NCBI GenBank assembly: GCA_029465975.1
Contig: CM055728.1
Span: 21,164,133-21,228,132, forward strand
DNA from: Dallia pectoralis
Lineage: Eukaryota > Chordata > Actinopteri > Esociformes > Umbridae
DNA length: 64,000 nucleotides
Direction: 5' to 3'
Position 1 is the stretch's first letter; every line of letters begins with the position of its first letter. The notes beneath the pieces were generated by a model. It saw nothing but the letters and a program-made list of their open reading frames with translations, did no database searches and was not told the origin of the DNA. This document shows positions 33,581 to 45,590 of the stretch, one piece after another. Both the position numbers and the translations under genes were made by a program.

Positions 33581-36133
33581 TTATCGGTCTGGCCGCGCCA
33601 TCATCGGACGCACCATCATTGGGTGACCAGGAGGTCGCATCATGTGAGGTCCATGCATCATCTGCATTCTGCCCATCGGCGGTCGCATACCTGAAAACGG
33701 AGGGAACATAGCATTTTCTAGATCTGCTGGCGCCTTCAAGAATTGCATTTTCCACACTCAGTGTTTAGTTAAACATGTTCGGTGGTTTTCTCAGCGTGAT
33801 CTGCAAACTAAGACACACTTCATCTACATGTCATACAAATATGGACTTTGAGGAGTAAATTGTACCTGGTCCACCCATCATACCAGGTGGCGGCGGACCC
33901 ATGCCACCCATCATGGGCATCATTGGAGGACCACCCATTGGGGGTGTTGGCAGCATCCCTTGACGTGGAGGGCCATCTGTTGGTAAACATCGTTAACAAC
34001 AATTAGTACCAGGCGACAGTGTACGGCATAGATAATTTAGTAAAAGCGGTTTTCCCAAAACCTTCAGTGCTGAAGTAGAACTTGAAAGAACATGAATAAA
34101 CAGTCAGGTCACATTCAGATCAGCAGTCTAGTCATTTCTCACCCGCCAAGCTATTACAAACATATCTGTGACCACTAAAATCTGTTAATCCCTTGTAAAC
34201 CAGAGTTGTATTGCCATACCCAGCTCAGGAAACGCAGACGTTTATTAGTAGCAGCGTATTATTTGCAAACGATGGGTACGATTTGATCTTAAATAATTAT
34301 GTTGTACACCAATTGCTGGTCTTCTGCTCTAACCACTCTGCTCTCCTGCTCTAACGACTTTGCTCTTGCCAAACGAGTGGTGCAAGTGCCCTTACTGAGA
34401 TTTGGCGGGGGCATCATGCCACCCCCTGGAGGTGGGGCTCCTGGGAATGGTGTTGGAGGAATCTTCCCTTGTTGGAAAGCAGCAGCTAGGAGAAAGAAAT
34501 TACAAAGTTGGAACAACAGACATTTTAGCATTAATGTCTCCTTATCTAGGATGTTCAAGTAAAGTTAAACAGACAAGTCAACATATAATTATGTGTTATT
34601 ACTTTGTATAACTCACTTGTTTTGTCAATAAGAGACTGTGCTTGCTCTTCCATCCATTTCTGGTAATAGTCTTTTACATTTTCTTTGTGTTTGCGGCCAC
34701 TGCAGTGGGTTTTTCTTACTGAAGGCTACCAAAAACAATTGATCAATGCACACATTTAGGTCAACACTGTGTTCAATTTGCATATATAAGAGTAAGGATG
34801 TGCATCCCTAGTTGTGGCTATGCAACACCAAATGCCTCCTGCAATAAAGTGAGAATGTCCCCTTAATCTGATAGTGCCGCCAACTGCCATTACAGTTTAT
34901 AATCACGTACTTCACTCATATCCATGTGGAGGATTTGTGACCCACTCATTCAAGCAAAACTGCTTTAAGTTGCAACGTTTGTGGGTTATCGCAGGTCCAC
35001 CACATTATCTTAATTGGGTTTTGGTTTGAACAAGGTCAATATGTACTGTTTCATTATGGTTGAATCATTGATGACATCCTCAAAACATACACTACCACTA
35101 CTGTTTAAGTAGATGCCACAGAAAGCAGTGTTTGGTTTCAGCAGACCATGTCGCAAAATAGTAAACAAATTTGTTAAAAACAACTGTTTTATGGACAGTC
35201 GACAGTCAAAAACGTAGACTTTCGGGCAACATGAGTCCTGTTGGGTCGAATAAACCTAAATATTGTCTTTAGGTATTGACTCAATTTCATCTGACAAGTT
35301 GGACGTTTAATGTATGACAAGTTGTGGTTGTTTGATACCGTGAGAAACTTTTGCGGTTGGAGCAGAAATACAATGATCCAAAATACACAAGCACGTCTGA
35401 CACCACTTTCTGAAAACTAAAAAAACATTCTGAAATTAGCTAGTCGTTTTTTTAATATTTGTATCAGAACTTTAAACAACAAATATGAAGCATCTAATAG
35501 TTCTCCGAAAGTAAATTTGTTACAAGCGAAAAAAAACAATTTCGCAGGGTCCCACTAGGTCTTAACCTTGTTAATTAAGTATATGAAACAAAATAGAGCC
35601 ATTTCTTTCCCTATGTTGATTTGATATACGGTTTTAGATGATCAGAAAACATTCAAAGACAAACATTAAACTTTAAGAAATAAATCTGAATGGGAGTAAA
35701 CATCAAAACCCGCCACTATTACTACTACTACTAGTAGTAGTACTAGCAGCGTTACGGAGACTTACCGAGTCATGCGTTAAGTACGTGTCACAGTAGTCAC
35801 AATAAAACCTGACGGATAAAACAGACATGCGTTAGATCAACGTGATAGTGAAGGCAAAACTATCGAATATAAACACGAAGCATGAATGCATGAGTTCCCA
35901 GAAAAAAACGAATACAAACTAACGAGCAAACATCTGGATAAAAAAAGCACACGGTCTGATACCAGTCGTTTGCTACACACGTCCTTCCTAGCCCAATAAG
36001 CGAACGGAAAAGCATAGCTGAATCTGAAGTAAGGAAATATTAAATATACGATGGTCAATCGTATTCTAGGTCAATATTGTTTAAAAAAGCCAGTGAAAAT
36101 GCAGCAAAAAAGGATAAGCACTTACTTTGGCAT
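33581..36133 (-). CDS. snrpc: U1 snRNP protein C (SNRPC), complete, 6 coding exons, 156 aa
   Basis: Coding exons in transcript order: 36133-36126, 35808-35766, 34725-34617, 34485-34396, 33976-33866, 33690-33581 (471 nt, stop TAA). The first exon encodes only MPK with Lys3 split. The matrin-type U1-C zinc finger is intact: Cys6, Cys9, His24 and His30 in FYCDYCDTYLTHDS and THCSGRKH. Residues 31-60 (KENVKDYYQKWMEEQAQSLI) match the family almost exactly, and the rest is the usual Pro/Met/Gly-rich tail (GMMPPP, MMPMMGGMG, MMRPPGH) ending MMARPDR. Human U1-C is 159 aa. U1-C sits in the U1 snRNP near the 5' splice site/U1 snRNA duplex and stabilises donor recognition. The gene is divergent from ILRUN, about 1.1 kb away, and co-oriented with UHRF1BP1. 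Confidence 0.97.
34726..35765 (-). other. snrpc: SNRPC intron 2 with 20-bp palindrome
   Basis: A 1040-bp AT-rich intron with no recognised transposon. A perfect 20-bp palindrome of alternating ACT/AGT triplets (35723-35742) lies about 23 bp downstream, in transcript terms, of the exon 2 donor (35765-35764). Confidence 0.6.
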
Positions 36134-37291
36134 TTTGAACAGTCCAGCTAACACCGGCTAACAACAACCGTCGAAAACCTTTCTGCCTCAAGCGGAAGCC
36201 AAAGTCAACAAATGTTTTCAAGAGGAGGGCGGTCTTCACTTGAGACCCTTATATAAACTGCAGCGCCACCACGTAAATTACCGGTATTACATCACAGATA
36301 GCCGGGGGGGTCTCATTTGAGTAATTTCTCTGACGCGCTTATGCAGATAATCGCATACGTTATTGATTGCAAATAATAAGTAAATACAGAACGTAGTAAT
36401 ATTGTTACTGGATGAACAGTAAGGGAATAAATGAACAAATTGGAAATTAAATAATAAAGTTGAAGCCATGATAATGGTGGGCATATTGATTATAATAGCT
36501 ACATAAGCTCAGTGGCCAGAATGCCCATACCGGTCCATATTCAGCAGTTGGCTGCCTCTGTTCCATAAGTGAGTGCAAAGGGTCCCACCCTGGTGTAGGG
36601 CTGTTTCTGAGACTGAAGCCACCCTCTGAAGGTCAATGTTTTGGGCCGTTCTAAAAGGTCCTTTGTGCATTTGTGGTAGGCCTTAATATTTAGTGGTGAG
36701 TCTGTGCTACTAAGTTCAGTTGCAAATATACTTGCTTGCCAACAAGGTTTTGGGGAATGGGCAATTATCTTTAAAAAAATGACCTATTGACAATGCCTTC
36801 CAATAAATAGACACAGGCTTAATGGGGCAGTTGATGAAAATCTATTTCAGCAACTTGAAAGCAACTTCTGTCAAAACTTCATGACCTTTGATCACATTGT
36901 GTTTGTTACATTAATCCCGTCGACAAATAGGAGATACATACAAAGCTTCATAAAAATACACTTTGAAATTCGATGACCAACGTTGGTCAAAAAAATGACA
37001 AAAGTGATTTGTTCGAAGTCGCACAAAGTCATGGCTAGCTGACTTTATCAAAGATGTATGTAGCTAAACCACTGTCAGGCCACTGGACCTTCATCCTCGT
37101 ATAAGCGGAAATGACGACACAGTGCTTCGGTCTGATACATCCGGTGGCAGATCTGGCTTCACGTCTGTCTGTGGTTGCGTTGGGATTGCCACTGTCATGC
37201 GCATTTGGCTTGTCGCTGAGTTTGTTATGACAGATTGAGGCCTCGGACTAAATTAGAAAAGGAACCCTGTCTCTGCCCAGGGAAATCCGCA
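36134..37291. promoter_or_regulatory. Divergent SNRPC / ILRUN promoter interval
   Basis: About 1.16 kb between the two start codons. SNRPC transcription must begin shortly right of 36133 and ILRUN shortly left of 37292. The segment at 37080-37260 is richer in CpG than its surroundings. No TATA box stands out for either gene. A shared bidirectional promoter is possible, but 1.1 kb is at the upper edge of the usual range. Confidence 0.45.
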
Positions 37292-40200
37292 ATGGAGGGC
37301 ATGGATTTGGACCTAGACCCGGAGTTTATGCAGAAATTTAGCTGCATGGGCACTACTGATAAAGACATCCTCATAGCCGAGTTTCAGAGACTGCTTGGGT
37401 TTCAACTGAACCCCGCTGGATGCGCCTTTTTCCTGGACATGACCAATTGGTGAGCTCGGGGACTTGTGGCCTCTGTCTGGTTATGTGAACTTCTATTGCT
37501 ATCTAGTTACGTAGATCATTTAGATCGGATTGTCAACACTTTATTTTAGACTTGTTTGTGCCTATATTTGTGACAACATTTTGTGTTCATTATTTGATGG
37601 AAAAGTGTTTAAAATGGGTTGTTGTCTTGCTAACGGCAGCTATCTAGCTAATGAATTATCCCTTGCTGCCGAGTGAGAAGTCCTTCTTTGGTTGGGACTG
37701 CCTGTATATACTCCCATAAGTCAGCGTAAGCACATTGAATTTGATCAGAAACTTCTAATTTCAACACCCCAAAATAATAGACGCATTATATTAAAGTTAG
37801 AGCTGCAGTCCTCATAGCAGCCTTCAACTCCGAAAGTAAAGTTGACTATTAAAAACTCCGCTACCTAACCGAACCATGTTGAAAATTCATGGTCAGTTTC
37901 GGTTCATGTGCAGCCATTCTATATAGTGGCGCGTTGAATTACATATGTTTTTTTTTCGGACGTTGGCATTGATTAGAAGACAATGCAAGTCAGTCTGTTG
38001 CATAAGGAATGTCATTGTTTCCCCCCCACTCACAATGCTGTACGCATTTTACTTCATGTCAACATGTTTTTAATGGATTGTTTTTCAATCGAGTGGTCGC
38101 GGCCCAATGTGGCATAACTTGAGTAGAGAGTATGGTTGTCACAGTCACGGAATAAGAATGCGGCTTTGGACGTAAAACCAGGGTTTCGTGAGTTATTGCT
38201 GGTGGTTATGCAATAATTGCCATAAAACATTTTATTTTTTGTTATACTGTTGTGGTTCTTAACAAGAAGGGGTTACTTCAAAAATCCTTTCGAAGATATT
38301 GGACGGGATTAGGTAGTAAATCTGACTGGAGTCAAATAAATATAAATTGCAATATTTGTTTAATACATCTTCACATCTTTCCACTCATTCTTTGCTATAT
38401 GTCAAATTTAAACACCTCAAACTATGAACAAGAAACATTTGTTTCTAGCCAAATTGTTCAATTCCAAATGATTCACTTCTAATTGGGGTGTTATGGGTGG
38501 TGGATTCAATGGGCCCTGCCAATGAAATTGGTATTGCCTCCTGAATTTCCTGACACACTGAAATTAATCTAAGAAGGTTTTCAGATACAATTTTTCTTAT
38601 TATTTACTCCCTTGAGATATGGGTCCCGAAGCTCCTTATTTGTTTTTCTACCTACTAGTACCTACGTTTTTTTTTGCTATTTCTTGCTTTTTTCTTGAGT
38701 CATTCAATCTCAAAAGAATAATTTCAACACCCAATAGCTCAGATATTTTAGTAGTCTTTTCACTATTTTTCCACTAAAATTAACAGTCTAGTTTTTCCCC
38801 GAAAGATATATTTTACTTTAGTAAATTTAAGCAATATCTCAAATTTCCTCTCACTGTATGGAAGATGACTGAATTTGTCTTTTATAAACATGCTTTTCTT
38901 TAGACTTAATGTGTTGTTTTTTTCCTTTTTAAATTCTTTGCATAAATGTCCCCCTTCTTAACTTCCATTTGGTGTACCAACTGATCAACTCCTTTTCACC
39001 ATTCGTCACATATCCCATAGGAACTTACAAGCAGCCATTGGGGCCTACTATGACTTTGAAAGCCCCAACATTAATGCACCAAGCATGTCTTTTGTTGGGG
39101 ATGTGACGATCGGAGAGGGGGAGTCTGTACCCCCGGACACGCCTTTCACTAAGACATGGAGGATACAGAACACAGGTTGGTTGAAGTGGAAATTGCTTTC
39201 GAGAGCTTTGCCCTGTTTCAGACAGTGTTGAAAATACTTTTTAGTTTTTTCAGGCTTTGAAGTTCCTGCTTAGTAGTATAAGGGAAGGTTACCTGTAATT
39301 AAACACACAGATGTCTGTAATTGATCCTCCAAACCATTTCCCCCCATATTGTTTCATAAGGTAAAATTGTCTAATTTTGCTGAGTCATCTCTTGCCATTG
39401 ATTTAAATGTGACAAGGTGTGCAATAAAACGCCACAGAGTCATCTAAATCTGCATTGAAAAAAACAGTCCACACAAATCCACATGTTTTAAAACAGTTTC
39501 TGAGAGTTTATAGACGTCTTTTCATAACAAATTGCAGAGATTATGCTAACGCAACGAAGAGAACCGTAGGCCCACTGGTCTCAGGGATCAGTTAGAAGCA
39601 CCCAGAAAATATGTATATAAAGCTTATGGTTCCTCCATTTATTATTGAGTTGTGTTTGTTTGTCTTACAGGAGCAGAGTCGTGGCCCCCTGGGGTATCTC
39701 TGAAGTATGTTGGGGGTGATCAGTTTGGTCATGTGAACATGGTGTTGGTGCGCTCATTAGAACCCCAGGAGATAGCTGATGTCAGTGTGCAGATGCGCAG
39801 CCCTGTGGCCCCTGGCATGTACCAGGGCCAGTGGAGGATGTGCACAGCCACCGGACTCTTCTACGGAGGTGAGAGACTTTTGTCTGGCAACCTGTTGGAT
39901 GACATGCACAGAGAAAATGTTACTGTTCATCGCAGATTGTTGAAAAACAGTCGAGTATCCAGTATTACACAATAATGTGTCCACAATTAACCAATTTCCG
40001 CAAAAAGACTGAGTGCTGTAAAACATTTTACGGGTGTGCAGACTTATGCAACCAGTATTATTGTAAGGTTTTTATTTACCCCCAAAGATTTCAGTTAGTT
40101 TTTCAATTGAATTGTTCACATTATATTAAAGGTGGTTGAGGGGACAATGGAGCATGAGATTGGTTGGAGAATTGGGGGGGCATTCGCTTTACCGCAGCGT

Positions 40201-43200
40201 TGTGACAAAAAGAGAAGCTCTCAATCTACCGGTCAATCTTCGTTCCTACCATCACCTACGGTCATGACGGCTGGGTGATGACCGGAAGAACGAGATTGCG
40301 TGTACAATTGGCCAAAATGTGTTTTCTCACGAAGGTGGCTGGCCTCTATCTTAGGGATAGGTTGAGAAGCTTAGTCAAGCGGTTGAACATGAGAGATTAT
40401 CTGTTAATGATTCATTAGATTACAGTTCAGTGTTACTATTCTGAATTATGTTTTTATTGTCACATTCTTACTACTATTCCTAACCACTATGTAGCATTTC
40501 CAATTTTTGTCATGGTTCTCGTTCGGTCAAATTTAGCTTTTTATCGAAGTTGCAATTTTTCATGAAAATGTTGCATACATAACCCAGCCTTAATTCCTGG
40601 TGTAGTGTTAATATGTGTGTGTGTGTGTGTGTGTGTGTGCCCTGTAGATGTGATCTGGGTGATCCTCAGTGTGGAGGTGGGAGGTCTCCTGGGCGTGACG
40701 CAGCAGCTGTCCTCCTTCCAAGCAGAGTTCAACACCCAGCCGGCCCGGAACGTCGAGGGAGACTACAACCCGTTTGCCTCGCCACAGAAACACGTCGGCA
40801 GCCACGATGACAGCAGCCTGAAGGACCCCGCGGACACCTGGGAGGGTGAAGCGGACCAAATGCAGCAAGAACAAAATGGACTGTCACACAATTCTGTGAA
40901 TATAGCGACAAATGGTCTCCAAAGCAACCTATCAGTAGTGACTTACAGTCAGGTAAGTGGAGTAACGACAAACCTTTTCCTGGTGTCCTTTAGTATTTAT
41001 GAACATCCTATCGTTATTTGTAGTTTTTACTCAAAAGAGAACAATGGGCCATATTCTTCAACCGTTCTTAAGAAGAAATTTGTTCTTAAAACCCACTTAC
41101 GCAGTTTCCACGAAGATTTTGACATTCACCAAAGTTTACTTATCTGGAATTAGTTCTTAGGAAAGAACAGAATCTACGCACAGTGAAAAGCACTCTTACG
41201 CAGATTTGCGCGCCGACATTTTTGTGACAAATCATTAGTCTCTGCGTTTTCATCAATTGTACATTGATTTAAATATTATGAAGAATAACATTATAAATAA
41301 TATTCAAATATTTCAAATATTTGCATATATTTAACGTTTTTCTGTGGATGGCACCCCCGAGATTGAGACGGGTATGGCTCGGGCTGCAGCCATACACTCT
41401 TGGAGAGATTGCGGTCATTCCAATTAGAGCTGTAATTGAGACCCGACCCGGCCCGACAGAATTCGGCCCGAGCCCGACCTGAGCCGGACAGTTTTTAAAA
41501 GCCCGGAGGCTGAACCCGGTCATTTTGCTGGCATATTTTAAAAGACTGGAGCGCAAGAGACAGAGGTCGGGTTCGGGCAAAGATCTGCAGCTCTAATTCC
41601 AATTATGTTCCCAGTCCAGCTTAGGACAGTGCAAGCCTTTCCCCCTCCTGTGGTCAGCAGCTGTCGTGTGCGTTGGCAATACTTTTTTGCCTCAAAGTTC
41701 ATGTCAAACCATTTCATTTTTATGTCATTTTTATGTGGTCCGCCCTTCCCCTGACACAACGTTCACAGAACGAGTGATTAAATCCCATGCATCCTTTTTG
41801 TATTTGTATTTTGCCACCACTACTGACGCTGCTAAATATTACATAATTTTTTCTGTTCACTTATTGCAGAAGTATTTCCAATTCTGAACTACAGAAGTAA
41901 TTTGTTCTTTTGGCGTCTGATCCTCTATACTGTCTATATGGGAAATACCGGGGCGTTTACCTATGCTAATTAGGAACAACGGACACGCGCTTTGAATTTA
42001 CGAAGACGTGGTATTCATCATTTTAAGAATGTAGGTGCGAACAATTACGCCATTTGAGAACACGTTCGTGAATTTGAGTAAGACATTTCTTAGGACCTTT
42101 CTTAGGAACGAATTTAAGAAATAACTTAGGAAAACATTGAAGAATATGTCCCAATATCTCAATTGTAAGTTTTGTACACACTTTAAAAGTTCAAAGTTAT
42201 TTGAGGAGACGGGACAAGGAAAGTGAATTCGCATGAAAACGTGTCTGTGGGAAACAACTTTCTTTCTATCCCCTCTTCACTCAACTGGCATCAAGGAAAT
42301 AATGTAGTTTAGTAGTGCAATTACTTTTATGAATGAAGTATATTTGTTTTAGTAGACATGCATGATTTTCTCTTTTGACAACCAAAGAGAATTGTGAAAG
42401 GGCTCTGGCAAATTATAAAACCTTTCCCCTGTAAGGTACACAAGTGCCCTAAGTTGTTTGTTCTTACATAATAATAATAATAATTTAATTAATTCAACAT
42501 TCAGTAATAATTGTTCCTCTGTCAAAAAAAATATCTGACAATTGGCACAGCTAGGACTACTAACAACAACAGCTGCGGTGTGATGGTGACACACTGTGGA
42601 ACACTCCTTTAGGTAAATCTGGTGTTGTAGTGAAGATATGTCTAGTGGCACTAGGGGTGTGCGATATGACGATATTTAATCGTGGACTATTAAAATGTCT
42701 CCACGATTCACTTTTTCGGAAATATCGTAGAATCGCGCTCCAGTGCACGTTCAATTAGATGCAGATCTATGGCGTTTTTTCAGCTACGTATCAACATGCA
42801 ATGCGCGGTGCGCTATATGTCAGCGTGTTAACACTAGAAGGGCCAACAGCCCATGCCCGCGGGCGTTGCAGTTAGTAATTAAAATAAATATATAATGTTG
42901 AAAAGCTACAGCCTCGTTCTTCCATGACTTTTCCTAAATACGTGCATTTTACCTTGTCCCGTTTTCAGAAACTGGATGCGTTTTGGTCTGATCTCGTTTT
43001 GGTCCGATCTATATTGGACACCGTTTTGGTCTGGTCTATATGAAACTGGATCCGTTTTGGTCTGGTCTATATAAAACTGGATGCGTTTTGGTCTGGTCTA
43101 CATGAAACTTGACGCGTTTTGGTCCGATCTATATGAAACTGGATATATGTAACGGATTAAGCACTGCTGTCTCATGTGCACTCATAACATCACTAATGAA

Positions 43201-45052
43201 CACTCTGCGCAGTGCAACCGGTTAGTATGCGTGTCCTGCTCAGGCAGACAAAAGCTGCGAGATATACATAGATAATAGATTGATTGGCTTGGTTGAATTT
43301 GAATGAACTAGAAAAAAGAGGTAGGCCTACGTTTATAAAGAAATATATGTTTTACTAAATAAACAGAACGAAAATATAAAACGAAATTGATTAATGTATC
43401 TACCGGGTAACAGCAGAATATACCCGACCGTGACCAATATACAAACTGTGTTGTAAAATACGTGTTTCATTGTCTATAGTGCCTTAGTTACTGGGCTGTA
43501 ATTACTATAATACATTTTACAAATGTAAATGATCGAATTATACACTGTAGCCTAATGTTTTTATTTCAACAGTCTGTGTTGCAATATATACGGCCAATCA
43601 TGCGCAAATCATTTGATTGCGCGTCGCTTGTGATCTAAAATGTTTTAGCATTTATTACATCAAAATAGGACATACAGTTTGATGGATTTTAATTTATTCG
43701 ATCTTTAGAAATTTAAATATCATAGCCTGTGCATTTTAAAATCATGGTTTTAATTTTGTATTGTATGGCTACATAAGACAATAAATAGGCTACATACTAT
43801 TTTAGTAAAATGTTTTACTGCATAATTCACAATTCATTTAATTCAGGATGATAACACAGTAGATCATCTGATGCTGTAGATGGATGGCAGGTTACACAGT
43901 GAATGGATGGTGAAGCTGCGGATGAGAATGAAGGTGCTTCTTTGCACCATTGCACTTCCTTTAAATATACACGTGATTAAAATATGCTACTTTAATTTTT
44001 TTTCCCTTTTATGTTTTGTTACCTTGTAACGCTATATTCTTTAAATGGAGATATAATTTGCTTGTATTGCAGCTCAGTAATTAGCAAAATAGTCTTAAAA
44101 AGCAACATGAAAAAGAATCGTGATAAAATCGTGAATCGTGATTTTTCCTGAAAAAATCGTGATATGATATTTTTCCCATATCGCCCACCCCTAAGTGGCA
44201 CTTTATTATACACTGATGACCCAATAAAACATAATGACCTAATGGTCCTCTGCAAGCCGCCAAAATTTTGCTGACCCAATCAGGCATGGACTCTACAAGA
44301 CCTCTGAAGGTGTCCTGTGGTGTCTGGCACCAAGACGTTAGTAGCAGATCCTTTATGTCCTTTACGTGGCGAGGTGGAGCCCTTCGTGGATTGAACTTGT
44401 ACACTGCACAGATGCTCAGACAGATTGATGATCAGTGGTGAACAGTGTGTTGTGACACAGTCCTCCTGTCAATAATATTTTCAATGACTTGTGCTAGACC
44501 TTGTAGACCTTCTGTCAATTTGGGCCAGAGGGGATATATTATTGAGCCTTGGGTGTCCAACACCACAATGCCGGTTTGTGGTTTCTCCCTGCTTGGATCT
44601 CGGTGGATAGGTCAGAGATGCTCTGACCAGTCGTCTGGCCATAACAATTTTGCCCGTTTCAAAGTGGCTCAGGTCTCCAGTCCTTGACATGTGCCCATGT
44701 TTGAAGAGGACAAATGTTATTCGCTTCACCCACGGGTGGTGTAGATATGTCCATCTTTTCACATGGAACGTATTTACCAATGGAACCCAATAATTTAGTA
44801 AAGGTTTTGTCAGAGGGGTCCTTACGGTATTGAGTAACAACATTTACAAAATGACAAACCTGCATGCTATATAGGCAGTCATGTAGTCTAGTGTGTCTCA
44901 TCCTCATTAGGGACAAATCATATTCCCTCTCCTCGCCTCCCCTACAGATCCCATTTGACGGCTCTGCGTGTAATGTAAAGGTACGACGTGTTACTCACAA
45001 TTTGTCTTCTCCTCAGGGTATTCACGGACCCTATCCTTTTGGCCAGTCTTAA
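37292..45052 (+). CDS. ilrun: ILRUN (C6orf106), complete, 5 coding exons, 283 aa
   Basis: Coding exons: 37292-37449, 39021-39175, 39671-39868, 40648-40952, 45017-45052 (852 nt, stop TAA). The start MEGMDLDLDPEFMQKFSCMG is nearly identical to human. Residues about 22-66 form the UBA-like domain (LIAEFQRLLGFQLNP, LQAAIGAYYDFES). Residues about 79-190 form the FW (four-tryptophan, NBR1-like) domain, with Trp99, Trp109, Trp159 and Trp174 visible. The C-terminal third is disordered and ends SVVTYSQGIHGPYPFGQS. Human is 298 aa; the fish protein lacks part of the disordered linker. ILRUN inhibits IRF3- and NF-kB-dependent antiviral and inflammatory transcription, reportedly by promoting p300/CBP loss, and affects lipid metabolism. 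Exon 4's acceptor follows a GT microsatellite instead of a normal pyrimidine tract. Intron 4 carries several DNA transposons and intron 3 a LINE fragment. Confidence 0.97.
37450..39020 (+). other. ilrun: ILRUN intron 1
   Basis: 1571 bp, AT-rich, with no repeat or extra exon recognised. Confidence 0.6.
40133..40395 (+). mobile_element. Fragment of the same LINE family as 53882-55030
   Basis: Reads in pieces GTMEHEIG, then RCDKKR, TVMTAG and similar, with frameshifts, and matches the stretch GTMEREIGRRIGAAGAVLHS through LSLRDRVRSS of the reverse transcriptase at 53909-55030. It is a short decayed internal fragment in ILRUN intron 3, in the plus orientation. Confidence 0.8.
40614..40640. repeat. 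ilrun: GT microsatellite at ILRUN exon 4 acceptor
   Basis: About twelve GT dinucleotides ending 8 bp before the exon 4 start (40648); the acceptor reads (GT)n CCCTGTAG. Confidence 0.95.
41046..42152. mobile_element. PIF/Harbinger-like non-autonomous element in ILRUN intron 4
   Basis: Left end GGGCCATATTCTTCAACCGT and right end, reverse-complemented, GGGACATATTCTTCAATGTT give terminal inverted repeats of about 28 bp with mismatches. AAT lies on both flanks (41043-41045, 42153-42155), fitting a 3-bp target duplication. Inside, on the minus strand at about 41600-41760, a remnant reads KNDIKMKWFDMNFEAKKYCQ and TGGGK, like the Myb/SANT (NAIF1-type) protein carried by vertebrate Harbinger elements. 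A second MITE is nested at 41425-41595. Confidence 0.7.
41425..41595. mobile_element. Nested 171-bp hAT-type MITE
   Basis: Ends are TAGAGCTG and CAGCTCTA (perfect 8-bp inverted termini). The flanks are identical 8-bp direct repeats ATTCCAAT (41417-41424 and 41596-41603), the hAT target-duplication length. The body is rich in CCCGACCCGG-like words. It lies wholly inside the Harbinger-like element. Confidence 0.85.
42652..44193. mobile_element. 1.5-kb non-autonomous hAT element in ILRUN intron 4
   Basis: Starts TAGGGGTGTGCGATATGACG and ends with the reverse complement of TAGGGGTGGGCGATATGGG. Identical 8-bp flanks AGTGGCAC lie at 42644-42651 and 44194-44201. Subterminal regions repeat CGATAT/ATCGTG words, as in hAT transposase-binding regions. 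No transposase frame is visible. A 31-bp minisatellite lies inside (about 42975-43146). Confidence 0.88.
42975..43146. repeat. 31-bp minisatellite inside the hAT element
   Basis: Unit GTTTTGGTCTGGTCTATATG plus AAACTGGATCC. Regular 31-bp spacing of CGTTTTGG at 43022, 43053, 43084 and 43115, with two shorter, irregular copies before it. Confidence 0.88.
44211..44735 (-). mobile_element. Tc1-like transposon relic in ILRUN intron 4
   Basis: Begins TACACTGATGACCC near 44209, a degraded Tc1 terminal repeat. On the minus strand it encodes the transposase C-terminus (HVKDIKDLLLTSWCQTPQDT, FRGLVESMPDW) and, further right, an N-terminal piece (GKIVMARRLVRASL). Central parts and the right terminus are missing. 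Its left end lies 8 bp beyond the hAT target duplication. Confidence 0.85.
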
Positions 45053-45330
45053 ATCATGGGAAACATCACAGCCAGGCAGCACTGGAGTCCTGGATTCACA
45101 CCATCTGATGAGGGAGGAGGCTTTATTTTCGGCTGGTGGAGTATCCTGTGATTCATACAAACACTTATGCAAAGTCCCTCTCCACTTTACCGCAACACAG
45201 GCAGAAACCAGAAGACGAAGCTGCTCTGTTCTTTCCCAACATACGACTCAACCGACCACATCCCACGACCAGTGTATGCATGTGTGAATGCTAAGTTAAA
45301 AACGAGTGCTACACATCTTTTTAAAATAAA
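45053..45330 (+). other. ilrun: ILRUN 3' UTR
   Basis: From the stop codon to an AATAAA poly(A) signal at 45325-45330. Further plus-strand signals, for example AATAAA at 46722, could give longer transcripts; human ILRUN has a long 3' UTR. Confidence 0.55.
45325..45330 (+). terminator. ilrun: Poly(A) signal, ILRUN (proximal candidate)
   Basis: AATAAA about 270 bp after the stop codon, followed by a T-run (45342-45349). Confidence 0.5.
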
Positions 45331-45414
45331 TTAGAGACTAGTTTTTTTTCTGATCTTTACTTTTGTTTTTTAGTTGATGTATCCGAATGCAGTCGAGACT
45401 ACAGCGATTAAGGG

Positions 45415-45590
45415 AGTGTGAATTTGTGTGTGATTGCATCAGAGTCTGCTTGAGTGTGTGTGTTTGCGCATGTGTGTGATTGCATCGAAGTCTGCTTGAG
45501 TGTGTGTTTGTTTGAGTGTGTGTTTGCATCAGAGTCTGCCTGAATGTGGGAGTGTGTGTTTGCGTGTGTATGTTTGAGCGTGTTGTGCAA
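45415..45590. repeat. Imperfect GT-rich repeat
   Basis: Irregular copies of TGCATCAGAGTCTGCTTGAG mixed with GTGTGTGTTTG. It gives rise to artificial open frames on the minus strand. Confidence 0.8.
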
